Assembly (NCBI RefSeq): GCF_042477335.2
Contig: NC_091256.1
Span: forward strand, 43,851,001-43,915,000
Direction of reading: 5' to 3'
DNA length: 64,000 nucleotides
Source: Ovis canadensis
Lineage: Eukaryota; Chordata; Mammalia; Artiodactyla; Bovidae
Shown here: piece after piece, positions 1 to 11,421 of the stretch
How positions within the stretch are numbered: position 1 is the first letter of the stretch
How the letters are laid out: each line of letters starts with the position of its first letter
Made by a program: the position numbers and the translations under genes
Notes under the pieces: model-generated
The model's database searches: none
Seen by the model: the letters and a program-made list of their open reading frames with translations, nothing else
What the model was told of the DNA's origin: nothing

Positions 1-598
1 GCCATGAAATTGAAAGACACTTACTCCTTGGAAGGAAAGTTATGACCAACCTAGATAGCATATTGAAAAGCAGAGACATTAAAAAAAAAATTAAAAAAAA
101 AAAAAGAAAAGCAGAGACATTACTTTGCCAACAAAGGTCCATCTAGTCAAGGCTAGGGTTTTTCCAGTGGTCATGTATGGATGTGAGAGTTGGACTGTGA
201 AGAAAGCTGAGCACCAAAGAATTAATGCTTTTGAACTGTGGTATTGGAGAAGGCTCTTGAGAGTCCCTTGGACTGCAAGGAGATCCAACCAGTCCATTCT
301 GAAGGAGATCAACCCTGGGATTTCTTTGGAGGGAATGATGCTGAAGCTGAAACTCCAGTACTTTGGCCACCTCATGCAAAGAGTTGACTCATTAGAAAAG
401 ACTCTGATGCTGGGAGGGATTGAGGGCATGAGGAGAAGGGGATGACAGAGGATGAGATGGCTGGATGGCATCACTGACTCGATGGACGTGAGTCTGAGTG
501 AACTTCAGGAGTCGGTGATGGACAGGAAGGCCTGGAGTGCTGCGATTCATGGGGTCGCAAAGAGTCGGACACGACTGAGCGACTGAACTAAACTGAAA
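1..598 (+). mobile_element. BovB (RTE) LINE 3' end, left side cut by window
   Basis: The fragment reads through the last part of the BovB frame (for example WRRLLRVPWTARRSNQSILK on the + strand) and ends in the typical GACTGAGCGACTGAACT tail. Frames are interrupted. A poly(A) block with flanking 17-bp direct repeats sits inside it (65-122). This RTE family is abundant in ruminants and donated the 3' part of the Bov-A/Bov-tA SINEs. Confidence 0.93.
65..122. repeat. Poly(A)-only insertion with 17-bp direct repeats
   Basis: The same 17 bases (GAAAAGCAGAGACATTA) occur at 65-81 and 106-122, with only an A-rich stretch of 24 bases between. BovB normally has one copy. This has the form of a target-site duplication around a retrotransposed tail that carried no body sequence. 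Confidence 0.75.
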
Positions 599-1400
599 CT
601 ACTAAAACAGTGATGAAATCGTTTATATGTCTATTTTCTTAGACCTTGTCAAATTTTACACATAATTAGATTTGTGTAACCAGGTCTTGCTCTATGTAAA
701 ATAAATAATCGTATTGCAGACTGCAGCAAGTGTTTGACATATTTAAGCATTGTTTGTTTATTCAGCAAACATCCTGAAGCACCTACTATGTGCTGGCACT
801 ATTCTAGGTGCTATGATGACTAAAGAAAAAGGCACAGTCTCTGTGTTCAGGGAGGCCCATCTAGTATGAACTGACCATGAAGACAGATATAATACAGAAG
901 CATCATGACACGGTTTGTAAAAGCATAAAAAATGGCTGCTGAGTGAACTGTGCACAAATTAGAAATTATAAAACTTTAGTTTCAAAGAGCTAAGATCAAG
1001 AGAAGGAACTGGGCTGAAGATAAATGTCCTTTATAGTAAAAATAAAAAAACAGGTAGCAAAAAAATATTATAACCAACATATGGAGATTAATAGCAACAA
1101 TGTGGCCTCAATCTTTCTTGAAAAGTTGAGGTCTGAAGGGAAAGATGCTAAGAATCCATAGGGATTCATTTTAGTAGCAAAGCAGAGACTGAGAGCATTA
1201 TAGTGTGTTCTATGAAGGAGTCTTCAGGGACTTAACACCAAAGTTCAGGAGCTATGTAAGAAGCCCAGGTAGGTTTAATACAAATCTAAGCAGATGAATA
1301 GTGAAATCAGAATAATAAAGTCACTTTTTAAATAGGGCAGCTGAGGACTGTAGCCTGGAAACCCTGTAATGACAACCTGGTTTAAAGTGATTGAAACAGC
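599..1400. other. Intergenic DNA with an L2-like LINE trace
   Basis: Positions about 748-917 keep the L2-type phrase CACCTACTATGTGCTGG and its usual continuation on the + strand. The rest shows no gene or clear repeat. Confidence 0.5.
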
Positions 1401-1401
1401 T

Positions 1402-1602
1402 AATGTTGCTGATTTTTGCTATATGCCAAGTACTCTATTAATTATTTTGAATGTGGTATTTTAGTTAATCCTCTCAACTACTTTAGGACATAGGAATCAA
1501 AATCACTACCATCTTACACATAAGGAAATTGAGAAGAAATTTGCATGTTCACACAGTTGGTAAGTGGAGAAAGAAGAATTCCAGGCCAGAGTAGATTGGA
1601 CT
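1402..1602 (+). repeat. MIR SINE (old mammalian)
   Basis: Order and phrases match MIR: GCCAAGTACTCT, loss-worn TTAATCCTCTCAAC, then ATAAGGAAATTGAG and CACACAGTTGGTAAGTGG. Strongly diverged. Confidence 0.7.
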
Positions 1603-1807
1603 CCAAAACCCAAAGGGCAAATGCAAGTCCTTTTTTAAGGTATAAGCAGCAGGTAGGTACCTGCCTCTGAGTAAAAAAGAGAGAAAATTGATAGTGGGTA
1701 GGAGCGTGAAAATGGAAGAGGAAGGAAAGTCATAAAGAGCAGACAGACAAAGAGCAGAGGCCAAATAAAGGAACAAAGCAAAAAATGTTGTCACTGAAGT
1801 AATTGTA

Positions 1808-1868
1808 GGGCTTCCCTGGTGACTCAAACAGTAAAGAATCTGCCTGCAATGCAAGAGACCCAGGTTTG
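1808..1868 (+). mobile_element. Bov-tA SINE, 5' tRNA-like fragment
   Basis: Only the head is present, from GGGCTTCCCTGGTG to the B-box-like region ending ACCCAGGTTTGAC. The body is missing. Confidence 0.8.
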
Positions 1869-3389
1869 ACAATTACCTTATCCCACAACCAAACTCGCTT
1901 CAAAACGTTTACTGCAATCTGTAGTTTTCCTTCATTTTTAATCTTGATTAACTCCCACACTAGAAGGTCTGTTTTCCCATAATGTACATACAGCACAAAG
2001 CACTGCCCAGCACATAATCAGTGAGCAAGAATCACTTATTGAATTCATTAAATCAATCCATTAAGTCATAATTTTCAGAATTGGAGGCTAAGCTACCAGT
2101 AGGATTTTCCCCCATCAGCTAAGAATTATGTCTGCTCTTCTCTAACAAGAGAGACATTACTTGGAGCATAGTCTTTGTTTCTGCCCTTTGGCCAGTTAAT
2201 TCTTACTTGCTCAGCGGTGAAGACTCAAGGACACATGGAAAGGAGGGGAGGAGGGGATCATGTTAAAGGGGAGATGTATGGATCTCCTTGAGATCAAAGA
2301 TGGATTTTTTTGATTAGTAGATTCTGTGCTACTTAAATTTGTCATGAAAGTCACTTTAGAGTTGCCTTCTTTGAAGAGGTAAGTTTTGTTGGAAGAGTAT
2401 GTAGGAGAAAGGTGATATCAAATGCAGAAGAGGATTTCACTTCCACCATACAGGGCCATGTGGAGGCTCATGAGGAGGTGGTGGTATTCAGGGAGAGTGG
2501 GAGTGGTGAGCAGTGTGATTTGAGAGTGGAGGTAGCAAATGTGGGAAGAGGAGGAAATGACAGCACTTAGCTGAACAGTGGGCTTAACAATCTGGCAGTG
2601 AACAGGGAGCTAACAAGGCCCACCTGGAGCGGTTAGCGACAAAAAAGACATTTGTAGCTCACCAAGAAGACTTAATTGAGGAGAAAATAATATGATGTTT
2701 GGCTAGCATGAGACTCATGCTGTATCTTGGACCCAAGTTCTTTTGGAATTTTGAAGTGGGCAAGAAATGACTGACATGTTTGTGCTTCTGGACTGAAAAC
2801 GTCTTTCTTTGGTGATATTTTAGCATCCATGCCAGCATCATTGTTATTTGCTCCATAGCGATTTTGTCTTGAGGTTCGTGTTTCTTAATGTGAGATGTTT
2901 TGTTACTACTATCTTCCTTATTAAAATTATTTTATTTTCTGCTTTGATAAACTTTTTGGCACAGATGTACTTTTTGATGCTAATCATAGATTTGTTCCTT
3001 TTAACTTTTTATTTTCAATCTTTTCTATGATAGTTCAACTTTGCTTGGTTATTCTTTTTGCTGTATACTTACAGAAAACCTGTCTTCCGTTTTTAGTCAT
3101 AAAGGATTTGTTCACCTTAGAGATTCCAACATGCTTTTTTTTTTTTTTTTAAGCCTACAGTCCATCTGTTACCATCTCCTCTGATATTAAATTGTATTAC
3201 CCTTTGTTGTTTCCTCCAACTTTTGGCAGAAGAGACTGTTTTCCAATAAGCCCACTTATCGCATATGACAAGAAATGTATCAAGTTTTTTATCAGCTTTC
3301 AATGTAGACGAATCATTAAGCATGCCCCCAAATGTTTAGATTTACCATTTGTTTATGTCACTGATGCAGTGGGTAGGATGGGGGAGTTA
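1869..3389. other. Intergenic DNA, no feature recognised
   Basis: AT-rich sequence with short chance frames only. A poly(T) run near 3134-3150 may be an old retroposon tail. Confidence 0.5.
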
Positions 3390-3830
3390 TCTACTGAACT
3401 ATAACAAATTACCCCAAATTTAGCAGCTTTAAATGGCATATATTCATTATCTCACAGTTTCGGCGGGTTAGGAGTCTGGATCCAGTTTAGCTGGGCCTTC
3501 TCCTCAGGGTCTCACTAAGCTGCAATCAAGGTGTCGCCCAGGCTTCTTCCTTTCTGGAGCTCAAGGCCCTTCTCCAAGCTCTTGTGGTTCCTGGCAGAAT
3601 TCCATCTCTTGCAGCTATAGGACTAACATCCACACCTTTACTGGCTGTTAGCAGGGCTGCTTCATGTATAGTTCTTTGCCACGTGTCCCTCTCGCATGAC
3701 AACTTTCACCTGTTCCAGGGCAGCAGGAGAGCCTCGCTCCATTCTGATAAGGCAGAGTCTTACACAACCTAAGGTAATCACAAGAGTGGCTATCCCCATC
3801 CCCTTTGCGACACATCACTTTCTCTGTGTC
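3390..3830 (+). repeat. Old interspersed repeat, family not assigned
   Basis: Phrases such as ATAACAAATTACCCCAAATT, CTCACAGTTTCGGCGGGTTA and CAATCAAGGTGTCGCCCAGG recur in many mammalian loci as a worn interspersed repeat. I cannot name the family safely. Confidence 0.5.
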
Positions 3831-3937
3831 AGTAAGAACTATTCCTTTCAGTAGTAACGTGCGGCTTCTCCCTCTCCCCTCTGGGTTGGGTCACAAGAGG
3901 CCTACAAGAGATACAAGACTTCCATAACCATCGTCAT

Positions 3938-4299
3938 TCTTTGGACTGAACTGTATCCCCCTAAAATCCTATGTCAAAGCCCTCATCCCTAAATGTGACC
4001 ATACTTGGGGATAGGGATGAGGTCGTAAGTGTGGGGCCCTGATATAACATAACTAGCCTCCTTATGAGAACGGACCCAGAGAACATGTCCTCTCTCAGTC
4101 CCTCCCCCTTCTCTCTTTCCCATGTGAGGACACAGCAAGGAAGTAGCCATCTGCAAGCTGGAAAAAGAGCTCCCACCAGGAACAAGTCCTGCAGGAAGCT
4201 TGAACTTACGGGCTCTAGAACTGGGAGAAAATAAATGTTTGTTGTTTAGGCCAACTAATCTATGGTATTCTTATTATGGCCGCCTGAGCAAACTAAAAT
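3938..4299 (+). mobile_element. MaLR (MLT1-like) solitary LTR
   Basis: Resembles an ERVL-MaLR LTR in order: GGACTGAACTGTATCCCCC start, a CCATGTGAGGACACAGCAAG middle segment, and a GAGAAAATAAATGTTTGTTG polyadenylation-like region before the end. No internal coding region adjoins it, so it looks like a lone, long-inactive LTR. Confidence 0.75.
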
Positions 4300-4439
4300 G
4301 TGTCAGTAACAGGGCCAACCTCCCCCCACCTCAGTGGCAGTGGAGGCAGGTGGGGAGCAATATTGAGGCACAGCTGTTCCATCTAGTCCTGGGGCATCAG
4401 AAGAGGACTCATAGGAAGCCAGAACTCCCAATCCCACTC

Positions 4440-5127
4440 AGCGGTAATGAGAAATCCTTCCACCATAAAGTGAAAAAAAGAAAATAGAAAGTTTCAACAA
4501 AGGAGTTAAAAATCTTGGCAAAAAATAGGTAAGTAAGAAACAAATGGAGATTATCAAGCCAAAGAATATTACAACAAGTGGGAAAAAAGACTCCAGAGAT
4601 GGAGTCAACAGTAAATCAGAGAGGACAGAGAAAAGAATCAGTGAACTTGAATGTAGAGTCATATAAATAATCAATCTGAACTGCTAGAAGACTATACTGA
4701 AAATTTTTCAAGTGAACAGAGCCTCAAAGATCTGTGAGACACTAAAAAAATATTTAGTATTCATATTATTCAAGTTCTGAAGAAGGAAAGAAAATGAGGA
4801 TTTCCAACAATAATGCTGAAACATTTCCAAATTTTGGCAAAATACTTAAACTTACAGGAAGCTGAACAACCCCCAAACAAACAAACAGAACCCCCCCCAA
4901 AAAAAAATCGGTGTAAAGACACTTGATAGTCAAGCTTTTGAAAACTAAAAGGAAATAAAAACTCTTGAAAGCAATGAGACAACGTTATGCATAGGAAAAA
5001 AAGCATTTTAAAAGACAGAGAATTCTCACGAGAAACCACGAAGGCATAAAAAGTGGCCTAATATTTTTCAAGCTGTGAAACCAAAATGCTATGCTTAGCA
5101 AAAATTTTCTTCTGGAAAGAAGGGAAA
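4440..5127 (+). mobile_element. Degraded L1/HAL1-type ORF1 region
   Basis: A-rich + strand sequence with a worn RISELE-type coiled-coil phrase (AGAATCAGTGAACTTGAA near 4634) as in L1/HAL1 ORF1, followed by a repeat-like A-rich tail. All frames are broken. Confidence 0.45.
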
Positions 5128-5300
5128 GGGACTTCCTTTGTGGCCCAGGGGTTAAGAATCTGCCTTCCAATGTAGCGGACATGGTTCGATCCCTGGCTTA
5201 GGAACTAAGATCCCACAAGCCACAGGGCAACAAAACCCGTGTGCCACAACTAGAGAAGTCTGCACGCCACAATAAATACCCATCACAGCCAAAAAAAGAA
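5128..5300 (+). mobile_element. CHR-type (cetartiodactyl tRNA-Glu) SINE
   Basis: Head GGGACTTCCTTTGTGGCCCA, then GGTTAAGAATC, TTCGATCCCTGG and AACTAAGATCCCACAAGCC, ending in an A-rich tail. The AACTAAGATCCCAC segment separates CHR from Bov-tA. Confidence 0.85.
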
Positions 5301-5856
5301 AAATACAAGAAATGAAGGGAAAATCAAAACATTTTCAGAATAAGGAAAATAAAAGAACTTGTCACAGGAAGATTTGCTCTAATAAATGGCTGAAGGAAGC
5401 TCTTTAAACAAAAGAAATGGTAAAAGAAAGAATATTAGAACTTCAGAAAGGAGGAATCATGGAAAGAGTAAAGATATGGTAAATATAATAGATTTTCCTT
5501 CTCCTTTTGGGTCTTCTAAATTATAGCTGATGGAAGAAGCTAAACTTATAACACTGCCTGACTTGTTTCTCAGTGTATGCAGAGGAAATATTTTAAAAAG
5601 TTACCGTATAAGGAATAAGAAATGTAAAGGGAAAGTAAGATTTCTACACTTCATTCAAACTAGTACAACGTCAAGACCAATAGGCCATGATAAATTATGT
5701 ATATACAGTCCGACTTCCTATTTCACAGGTTATACATCTATGTCCTCCATTTTATATTAGGGACTTGAGCATCCACAAATTTTGATGCCTGTGAGGTTCT
5801 GGGACTGATATCTTATGGATGATGAGGGTGAATGTATATATAATGTAATACATAGT
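5301..5856. other. Intergenic DNA with an old DNA-transposon end
   Basis: About 5750-5835 reads GGGACTTGAGCATCCAC and following bases, like the 3' half of a widespread TIR DNA element also seen near 20.8 kb and 46.0 kb. The rest is unassigned. Confidence 0.45.
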
Positions 5857-6063
5857 GCTGTGATGTGCTTAGTCACTCAGTTGTGTTTGACTCTTTGTGA
5901 CCCCAAGGAGCCTGCCAGGCTCCTTTGTCCATGGGGATTCTCCAGGTAAGAACACTGGAGTGGGTTACCATGCCCTCTTCCAGGGGATCTTCCCAACCCA
6001 GGGACTGAACCCAGGTCTCCCTCATTGGTGGATTCTTTATGGTCTGAGCCACCAGGGAAGCCC
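5857..6063 (-). mobile_element. Bov-tA SINE
   Basis: Full-length on the minus strand; on + it ends with GAGCCACCAGGGAAGCCC, the reverse complement of the SINE head. It was followed within 45 bp by a second, opposite copy. Confidence 0.92.
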
Positions 6064-6106
6064 ATAGAGCAATCACTGAAAAAGCTACACGTAAAGATAC
6101 ATTTTT

Positions 6107-6262
6107 TTTCCCAGGTGACGCTAGTGGTAAAGAACCTGCATGTCAATGCAGGAGATGTAAGAGTCACAAGTTCAATCCCTGGTGGGGAAGATCCCCTGGA
6201 GGCGGGCATGGCAAATCACTCCAGCTGGACATGACTAAAGTAACCTAGCAGGCAAAGCGTCA
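6107..6262 (+). mobile_element. Bov-tA SINE, diverged and partly deleted
   Basis: Head and B-box region are present (GTGGTAAAGAACCTGC, AAGTTCAATCCCTGG), but much of the BovB-derived half is missing. It forms an inverted pair with the copy just upstream. Confidence 0.8.
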
Positions 6263-6269
6263 CTAAAAA

Positions 6270-6810
6270 ATACTACAGATAAATCAAAATGGAATTCATT
6301 TGCAATAACCTGGATAGACCTTGAGGTTCTCATGCTAAGTGAAATAAGTCAGATGAAGCTAATCTCAAAAGGTCACATACTGCATAATTCCATTTATATA
6401 GCATTCTCAAAATGAAAAAAAATTGTCAAGATGGAGAACAGGTTAATGACTGACAGGGGTTATGAATGGTGGGATGGGATGTGTGTGACTATAAACAGCA
6501 CAAAGGAGATCTTGGTGGTGATGGAATATCTCTGTTATCTTGATTGTGATGGTGGCTATACAGATCTATACATGGGATAAAATGACATACAAATATATAA
6601 GCATATTATGATAGTGTCAGTTTCCTGGTTTCGATATTGTACTATAATTATATAAGAGATAACCAGTGGGGAAAATTGGGTAAAGGATATAGTAGAGCTC
6701 CATGTATTGTTATTATACTGTACATATACATATAAACTTACTATATTGTGTATGTATAGACTCCTTGCTAGCAATTTGCTGTGACCCTGCAATTTTTCGA
6801 AATAAAAAGT
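6270..6810 (+). mobile_element. L1 LINE 3' end
   Basis: Contains the ORF2 C-terminal phrase GGATAGACCTTGAGG and AAGTGAAATAAGTCAGA, followed by a 3'UTR-like stretch. Truncated and frame-broken. Confidence 0.7.
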
Positions 6811-6814
6811 TTTT

Positions 6815-7112
6815 TGTTTTTTTAAGATTATTTATTTTTGGCTGTGCTAGATCTTTGTTGCTGCATGCAGGCTTTGCCCTAGTTGTGGAGAGCAGGGGCT
6901 ACTCTCCAGTGTGGTGCCCAGCTTTCTCATTGTGGTGGCTTCTCTGGTTTCACAGCCCAGGCTCTGGGGTGTGCAGGCTTCAGTTGCACATGGCTCAGTA
7001 GCTGTGGCTTGCAAGATAGTTACTCCATGGTATTTGGGATTTTAGGGACTGAACTTGAGTAACCTGCATTGGCAGGCAGATTCTCAACCACTGGACCACC
7101 AGGGAAGGCCCC
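6815..7112 (-). mobile_element. CHR-type SINE
   Basis: Minus-strand copy; the + strand reads TTTTTGGCTGTGCTAG, CAGGCTTCAGTTGCAC and ends CCACCAGGGAAGGCCC. Nearly full length. Confidence 0.85.
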
Positions 7113-7171
7113 AGATAAAAATTTTAAAAACTGAATATAGATGTGTGTGTGTTTGTGTATCTGTGGGTGTC

Positions 7172-7382
7172 TGCATGTGTGCATGCTCAGTCGTGTCTGA
7201 CTCTTTGCAGCCCCATGGATAGCAGCCCACCAGGCTCCTCTGTCCATGGGATTTTCTAGGCAAAAATATTGGAGTGGTTGCCCTCCCCTTCTCCAGGGGA
7301 TCTTCCCAACACAGGGATCAAACCCGTGTCTCCTGCATCGGCAGGCGGATTCTTCACAGCTGAGCCACCTGGGAATCCGCCC
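7172..7382 (-). mobile_element. Bov-tA SINE
   Basis: Full-length minus-strand copy, preceded on + by an imperfect TG run (7141-7180) that corresponds to its AC-rich tail. Ends with GCCACCTGGGAATCCGC. Confidence 0.92.
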
Positions 7383-7489
7383 CTGTGTGTGTCTACTTCC
7401 TGGTAAAATAGCTGCATCTATCAGGTACTCTGTTTAGTTTGTTTCTTTTTTTAGCAAATTTTAAAGCCATTAACTTAGGATAAGAATAT

Positions 7490-7685
7490 TTACATATTGC
7501 TGTTAAAATACCGAATCTATGTACTGGTGGCATGATCTTGAGTAAACTCCCTGAACTTTTTTTTAGTTGTAAAATTGGGATAATCATACTTACTTCACAT
7601 GCCTACAGGATTTTTCCAAGGGTCAAATAAGGTTACATATGCAAAACCACTGAACCCTCTATCTGATAAATGACAGACACTCAAG
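7490..7685 (-). repeat. MIR SINE (old mammalian)
   Basis: Reads on + as the reverse of MIR: ATCTTGAGTAAACTCCCTGA, AAAATTGGGATAATC, then TCAAATAAGGTTACATATGC. Diverged. Confidence 0.65.
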
Positions 7686-9244
7686 AAGCAACTTCTTTCC
7701 TTCCTTCTTGCTTTCCTTTCACTTATTCCACTACTTTTTAAGTTTTTATTTCCAAGGGGGTTTCAATTACTATTCTTACTCCAATAGATGGATATATTTA
7801 AAATAAAAAATATGGATAAAAGAAATTAAAGACCTTTGTAGAAACAATGATTCCAAGTCCGAGACAAGAAATGACTGGAATATCTTTTTGTACCATAAAG
7901 TAAGAGAACTCTCAAGGACTAATAGGATCGTCTCAAAAAAGAAAAAAAAAAAACAACACGGAAGCCTAATTGAAAGCACTTTCACTGGCTTAAAATGGCA
8001 CCGATTGTGAAGGAAAAAAGATAGACTAAGATGATAGCAGCAGAGGCAACATAGTTTTAATCTCCCTAAATTCCTCTAAAAACATAAAGGGCAACTATAA
8101 TAGCAAAACAAAAGACCAATGGATAGTATCTACAATAAGTCCAAATGACCAGGTATTCCTATGATCCCTCAAGTACTCAACACCTTCAGCTACAAGGCTT
8201 GAGCAATATCAGCATTTGTGCTGGAGAAAAAGAGCATGGACAAATGAGCTTCTAATGGCTCTGGGACCAAGAACCCCCAAATCACCATGTGGTGTTCACA
8301 ACAAAGCATTAGCCAATCTGAGAGCAACAGCTGAAACTAGGAGGAGAAAAATTCATTGGTAAATTCAAGAGGATTGTGCTGTAATAAAGTCTGATGGAGC
8401 AGCCTGGGTCCAATAAGCTCTCAAAATTATTAAAACAGATCTCCTCTACAAGACATAGCCCCACCTGAGGACAAGCTGCTGAAAGGAGAATTCAAATGGA
8501 GTGAACTAAAAGGGCAAATAAAGAAAAAAGCCAGTTAAAAGTTAGGAGGGGGAGAAAGCAAGTTAGGAAACAAACAGCAGAAATTACTTTTAGTCACTTT
8601 GGGGAAAAAAAAATACAGAAGCAAGAAATCTAGAACTATAAAGCAAGAAAAAATCTTCTGCCCCTCTCCTGAATGGACAGGAAAGGTCATTTCATTTAAA
8701 AGTGAGCATCAGAAAAAAGATTATAGCTGACTGTCATACAAGTAATTATTATAAGAAATTATAAGAAAAAACAGAATGAGTAGAATAAGATTCTTACAGA
8801 CCAAAAGAGTCATGACATGAAGAGTATAAAATTGAAAACTATAATTTTATACTTAAAAACTAAAAAATTAAAATGATAGAAATTATGTGAAAAAACATCT
8901 ATCAGAATTAGAAAAATTCAGGAATCAAGTGATTGTTGAAAACAAATATTTAAAAAGACAGGTGAGGGAACTCAAGAAAGAATTTAAAAATATATATATT
9001 TTCCAAAACAAAGCTAGAATAACACACAATAGATAATGCTTTAAGAAAAGTAGAGTATGAAAAATAGAAAGCTTTGAAAAATAAAAAACAAATTAAGAAA
9101 AGAATCATGAAGACTTGAAAGAAACAGATATAGAAGATAGACCCAAAATGCCGACATACAAATGACAGGAAACCAAAGCAGTGAAAGAGAACAAATGTTA
9201 CAACTTGTAACATTATAATATACTATAACAACCTTAAAAGACTA
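7686..9244 (+). other. A-rich DNA, probable L1/HAL1 remains
   Basis: From about 7985 the + strand is A-rich with worn phrases like those of L1/HAL1 5' and ORF1 regions (for example around 8930-9000). No open frame of note. Assignment is by composition and weak phrases only. Confidence 0.35.
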
Positions 9245-10630
9245 TGCTGTGAAAGTGCTGCACTCAATATGCCAGCAAATTTGGAAAACTCAGCAGTGGC
9301 CACAGGACTGGAAAAGGTCAGTTTTATTCCAATCCCAAAGAAGGACAATGCCAAAGAATATTCAAACTACCGTACAATTGTGCTCATTTCGCATGCTAGC
9401 AAGGTAATGCTCAAAATCCTTCAAGCTAGGCTTCAACAGTATATGAACCAAGAACTTCCAGATGTACAAGTTGGATTTAGAAAAGGCAGAGGGACCAGAG
9501 ATCAAATTGCCAACATCCATTGGATCATAGAAAAAGCAAGGGAATTCCAGAAAAACATCTGCTTCACTGACTATGCTAAAGCTTTTGACTGTGTGGATCA
9601 CGACAAATGACGGAAAATACTTAAAGAGAGGGGAATATCAGACCACTTTACCTGCCTCCTGAGAAACCTGAATGCAAGTCAAGAAGCAACAGTTAGAACT
9701 GGACATGGAACAACAGACTGGTTCCAAACTGGGAAAGGAGTACATCAAGGCTGTATATTGTCACCCTGCTTATTTAATTTCCATGCAGAGTACATCATGC
9801 AAAATGCTGGGTTGGATAAAGCATAGGGTGGAATCAAGATTGCTGGAAGAAATATCAATAACCTCAGATATACAGGTGACACCACCCTAATGACAGGAAA
9901 CGAAGAGGAACTAAAGAGCCTCTGGATGAAGGTGAAAGAAGGGAGTGAAAAAACTGGCTTAAAACCCAGCATTCAAAAAACTAAGATTATGGCATCCAGT
10001 GCCATCACTTCATGGCAAATATATGGGGAAACAATGGAAACAGTGACAGACTTTATTTTCTTGGACTCCAAAATCACTGTGGATGGTGACTGAAGGCATG
10101 AAATTAAAAGACAATTGTTCCTTGGAAGAAAAGCTATGACCAACCTAGACAGCATATTAAAAAGCAGAGATATCACTTGGCTGACAAAGGTCTGTCTAGT
10201 CAAAACTATGGTTTTTCTAGTAGTCATTTATTATGGATGTGAGAGTTGGACCATTAAGAAAGCTGAGTGCCAAAGAATTGATGCTTTTGAACTGTGGTGT
10301 TGAAGAAGACTCTTGAGAGTCCCTCAGACTGCAAGGAGATCAAATCAGTCAGTCCTAAAGGAAATTTTAATGTTCATTGGAAGGATTGATGTTGAATGAA
10401 GCTCCAATACTTTGGCCACCTTATGCAAAGAGCTGACTCACTGGAAAAGACCCCAATGCTGGGAAAGATTGACGGCAAGAGGAGAAGGGGGCAACAGAGA
10501 ATAAGACGGTTGGATGGCATCATCGACTCAATGGATATGAGTTTGAGCAAACTCCAGATGATGAAGGACAGGGAAGCCTGGCATGCTGCCGTTCAGGGGA
10601 TCTCAGAGTCAGACACGACTGAGCAACTGA
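9245..10630 (+). mobile_element. BovB (RTE) LINE, 5'-truncated, reverse transcriptase remnant
   Basis: Starts inside the reverse transcriptase domain. A 113-residue frame (9269-9610) keeps RT signatures such as FIPIPKKDNAKEYSNYR, QVGFRKGRGTRDQI and FTDYAKAFDCVDH (motif A with its Asp). Then a TGA at 9608 and frameshifts break it. Later frames cover the thumb and 3' part, ending in the GACTGAGCAACTGAACT tail. RTE elements encode endonuclease and RT in one frame; the endonuclease half is missing, so this is a dead 5'-truncated copy. A SINE is inserted exactly at its tail. Confidence 0.95.
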
Positions 10631-10639
10631 ACTAAATCT

Positions 10640-10862
10640 GCATACGTGCGTATGTACTCGGTTGCTCCAGGCTTGTCTGACTCTGTGAGATGCTATGGAC
10701 GGCAGCCTCAGTCCATGGAACTGGCCAGGCAAGAATACTGGAGTTGGTTGCCATGCCCTCCTGCAAGGGATCTTCCTGACCCAAGGATCAAACCTGCGTC
10801 TCCTGTGTCTCCTGCATTGCAGGCGGGTTCTTTAACCACTGAACCACCAGGGAAGCCCATAT
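10640..10862 (-). mobile_element. Bov-tA SINE with 9-bp target duplication
   Basis: Minus-strand copy flanked by ACTAAATCT at 10631-10639 and 10863-10871. It landed in the tail of the BovB element, so it is younger than that copy. It carries a short internal CTCCTGTGT duplication. Confidence 0.92.
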
Positions 10863-10871
10863 ACTAAATCT

Positions 10872-11420
10872 ACCTTGTATTAAAACTGTAAAAGTCATTT
10901 CTAAACCCTAAAGAAGAATTCAGGCAATAGAGATTCCACCTGTCATGGCTGCAATTTAGCAGAGAAATAGGACAAATATATTGGTGATTTAATACCACCA
11001 TTATTATTCTCATTTCTAAACCAACATTGGTATAAGACTCTACAGCAGAGTATCCAAATTACGTTACCTACAGGAGATATCAAGTAACATACATGAGTGA
11101 AGGACTGTATCATGAAGGAGGAACCATGCCCCTTCTGATGCAGACAGCCATTTGCCCTATTCCAAGGGGTAAACATCATTCGAAAACAATGAGGTATAAA
11201 TAATAAAGCGACAGTGGAGAAGAAAGAAGATACTAAAAATTCACAGGTAACAATTTTAAAAAAGACAGAATGAACAGAGGAACCAAAAAACTGACAATAA
11301 GAAAAAGTACAAAAAAAAAAAAAGAAAAAGTATGGTGGTAATCTTAAACCCAACCATATGGATAATCATACAAACTTAAGTCAAAACTAGCAATTACCAA
11401 ACTTGTAGCCTTAAGAAACT
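10872..11420. other. Intergenic DNA, nothing recognised
   Basis: AT-rich with an A run at 11308-11320 that may be an old tail. No gene or clear repeat. Confidence 0.45.
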
Positions 11421-11421
11421 T

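Noticed and set aside
9269-9610. Reverse transcriptase frame as a possible host gene
   Set aside because: It is a BovB fragment with stop and frameshifts right after; no sign of preserved coding.
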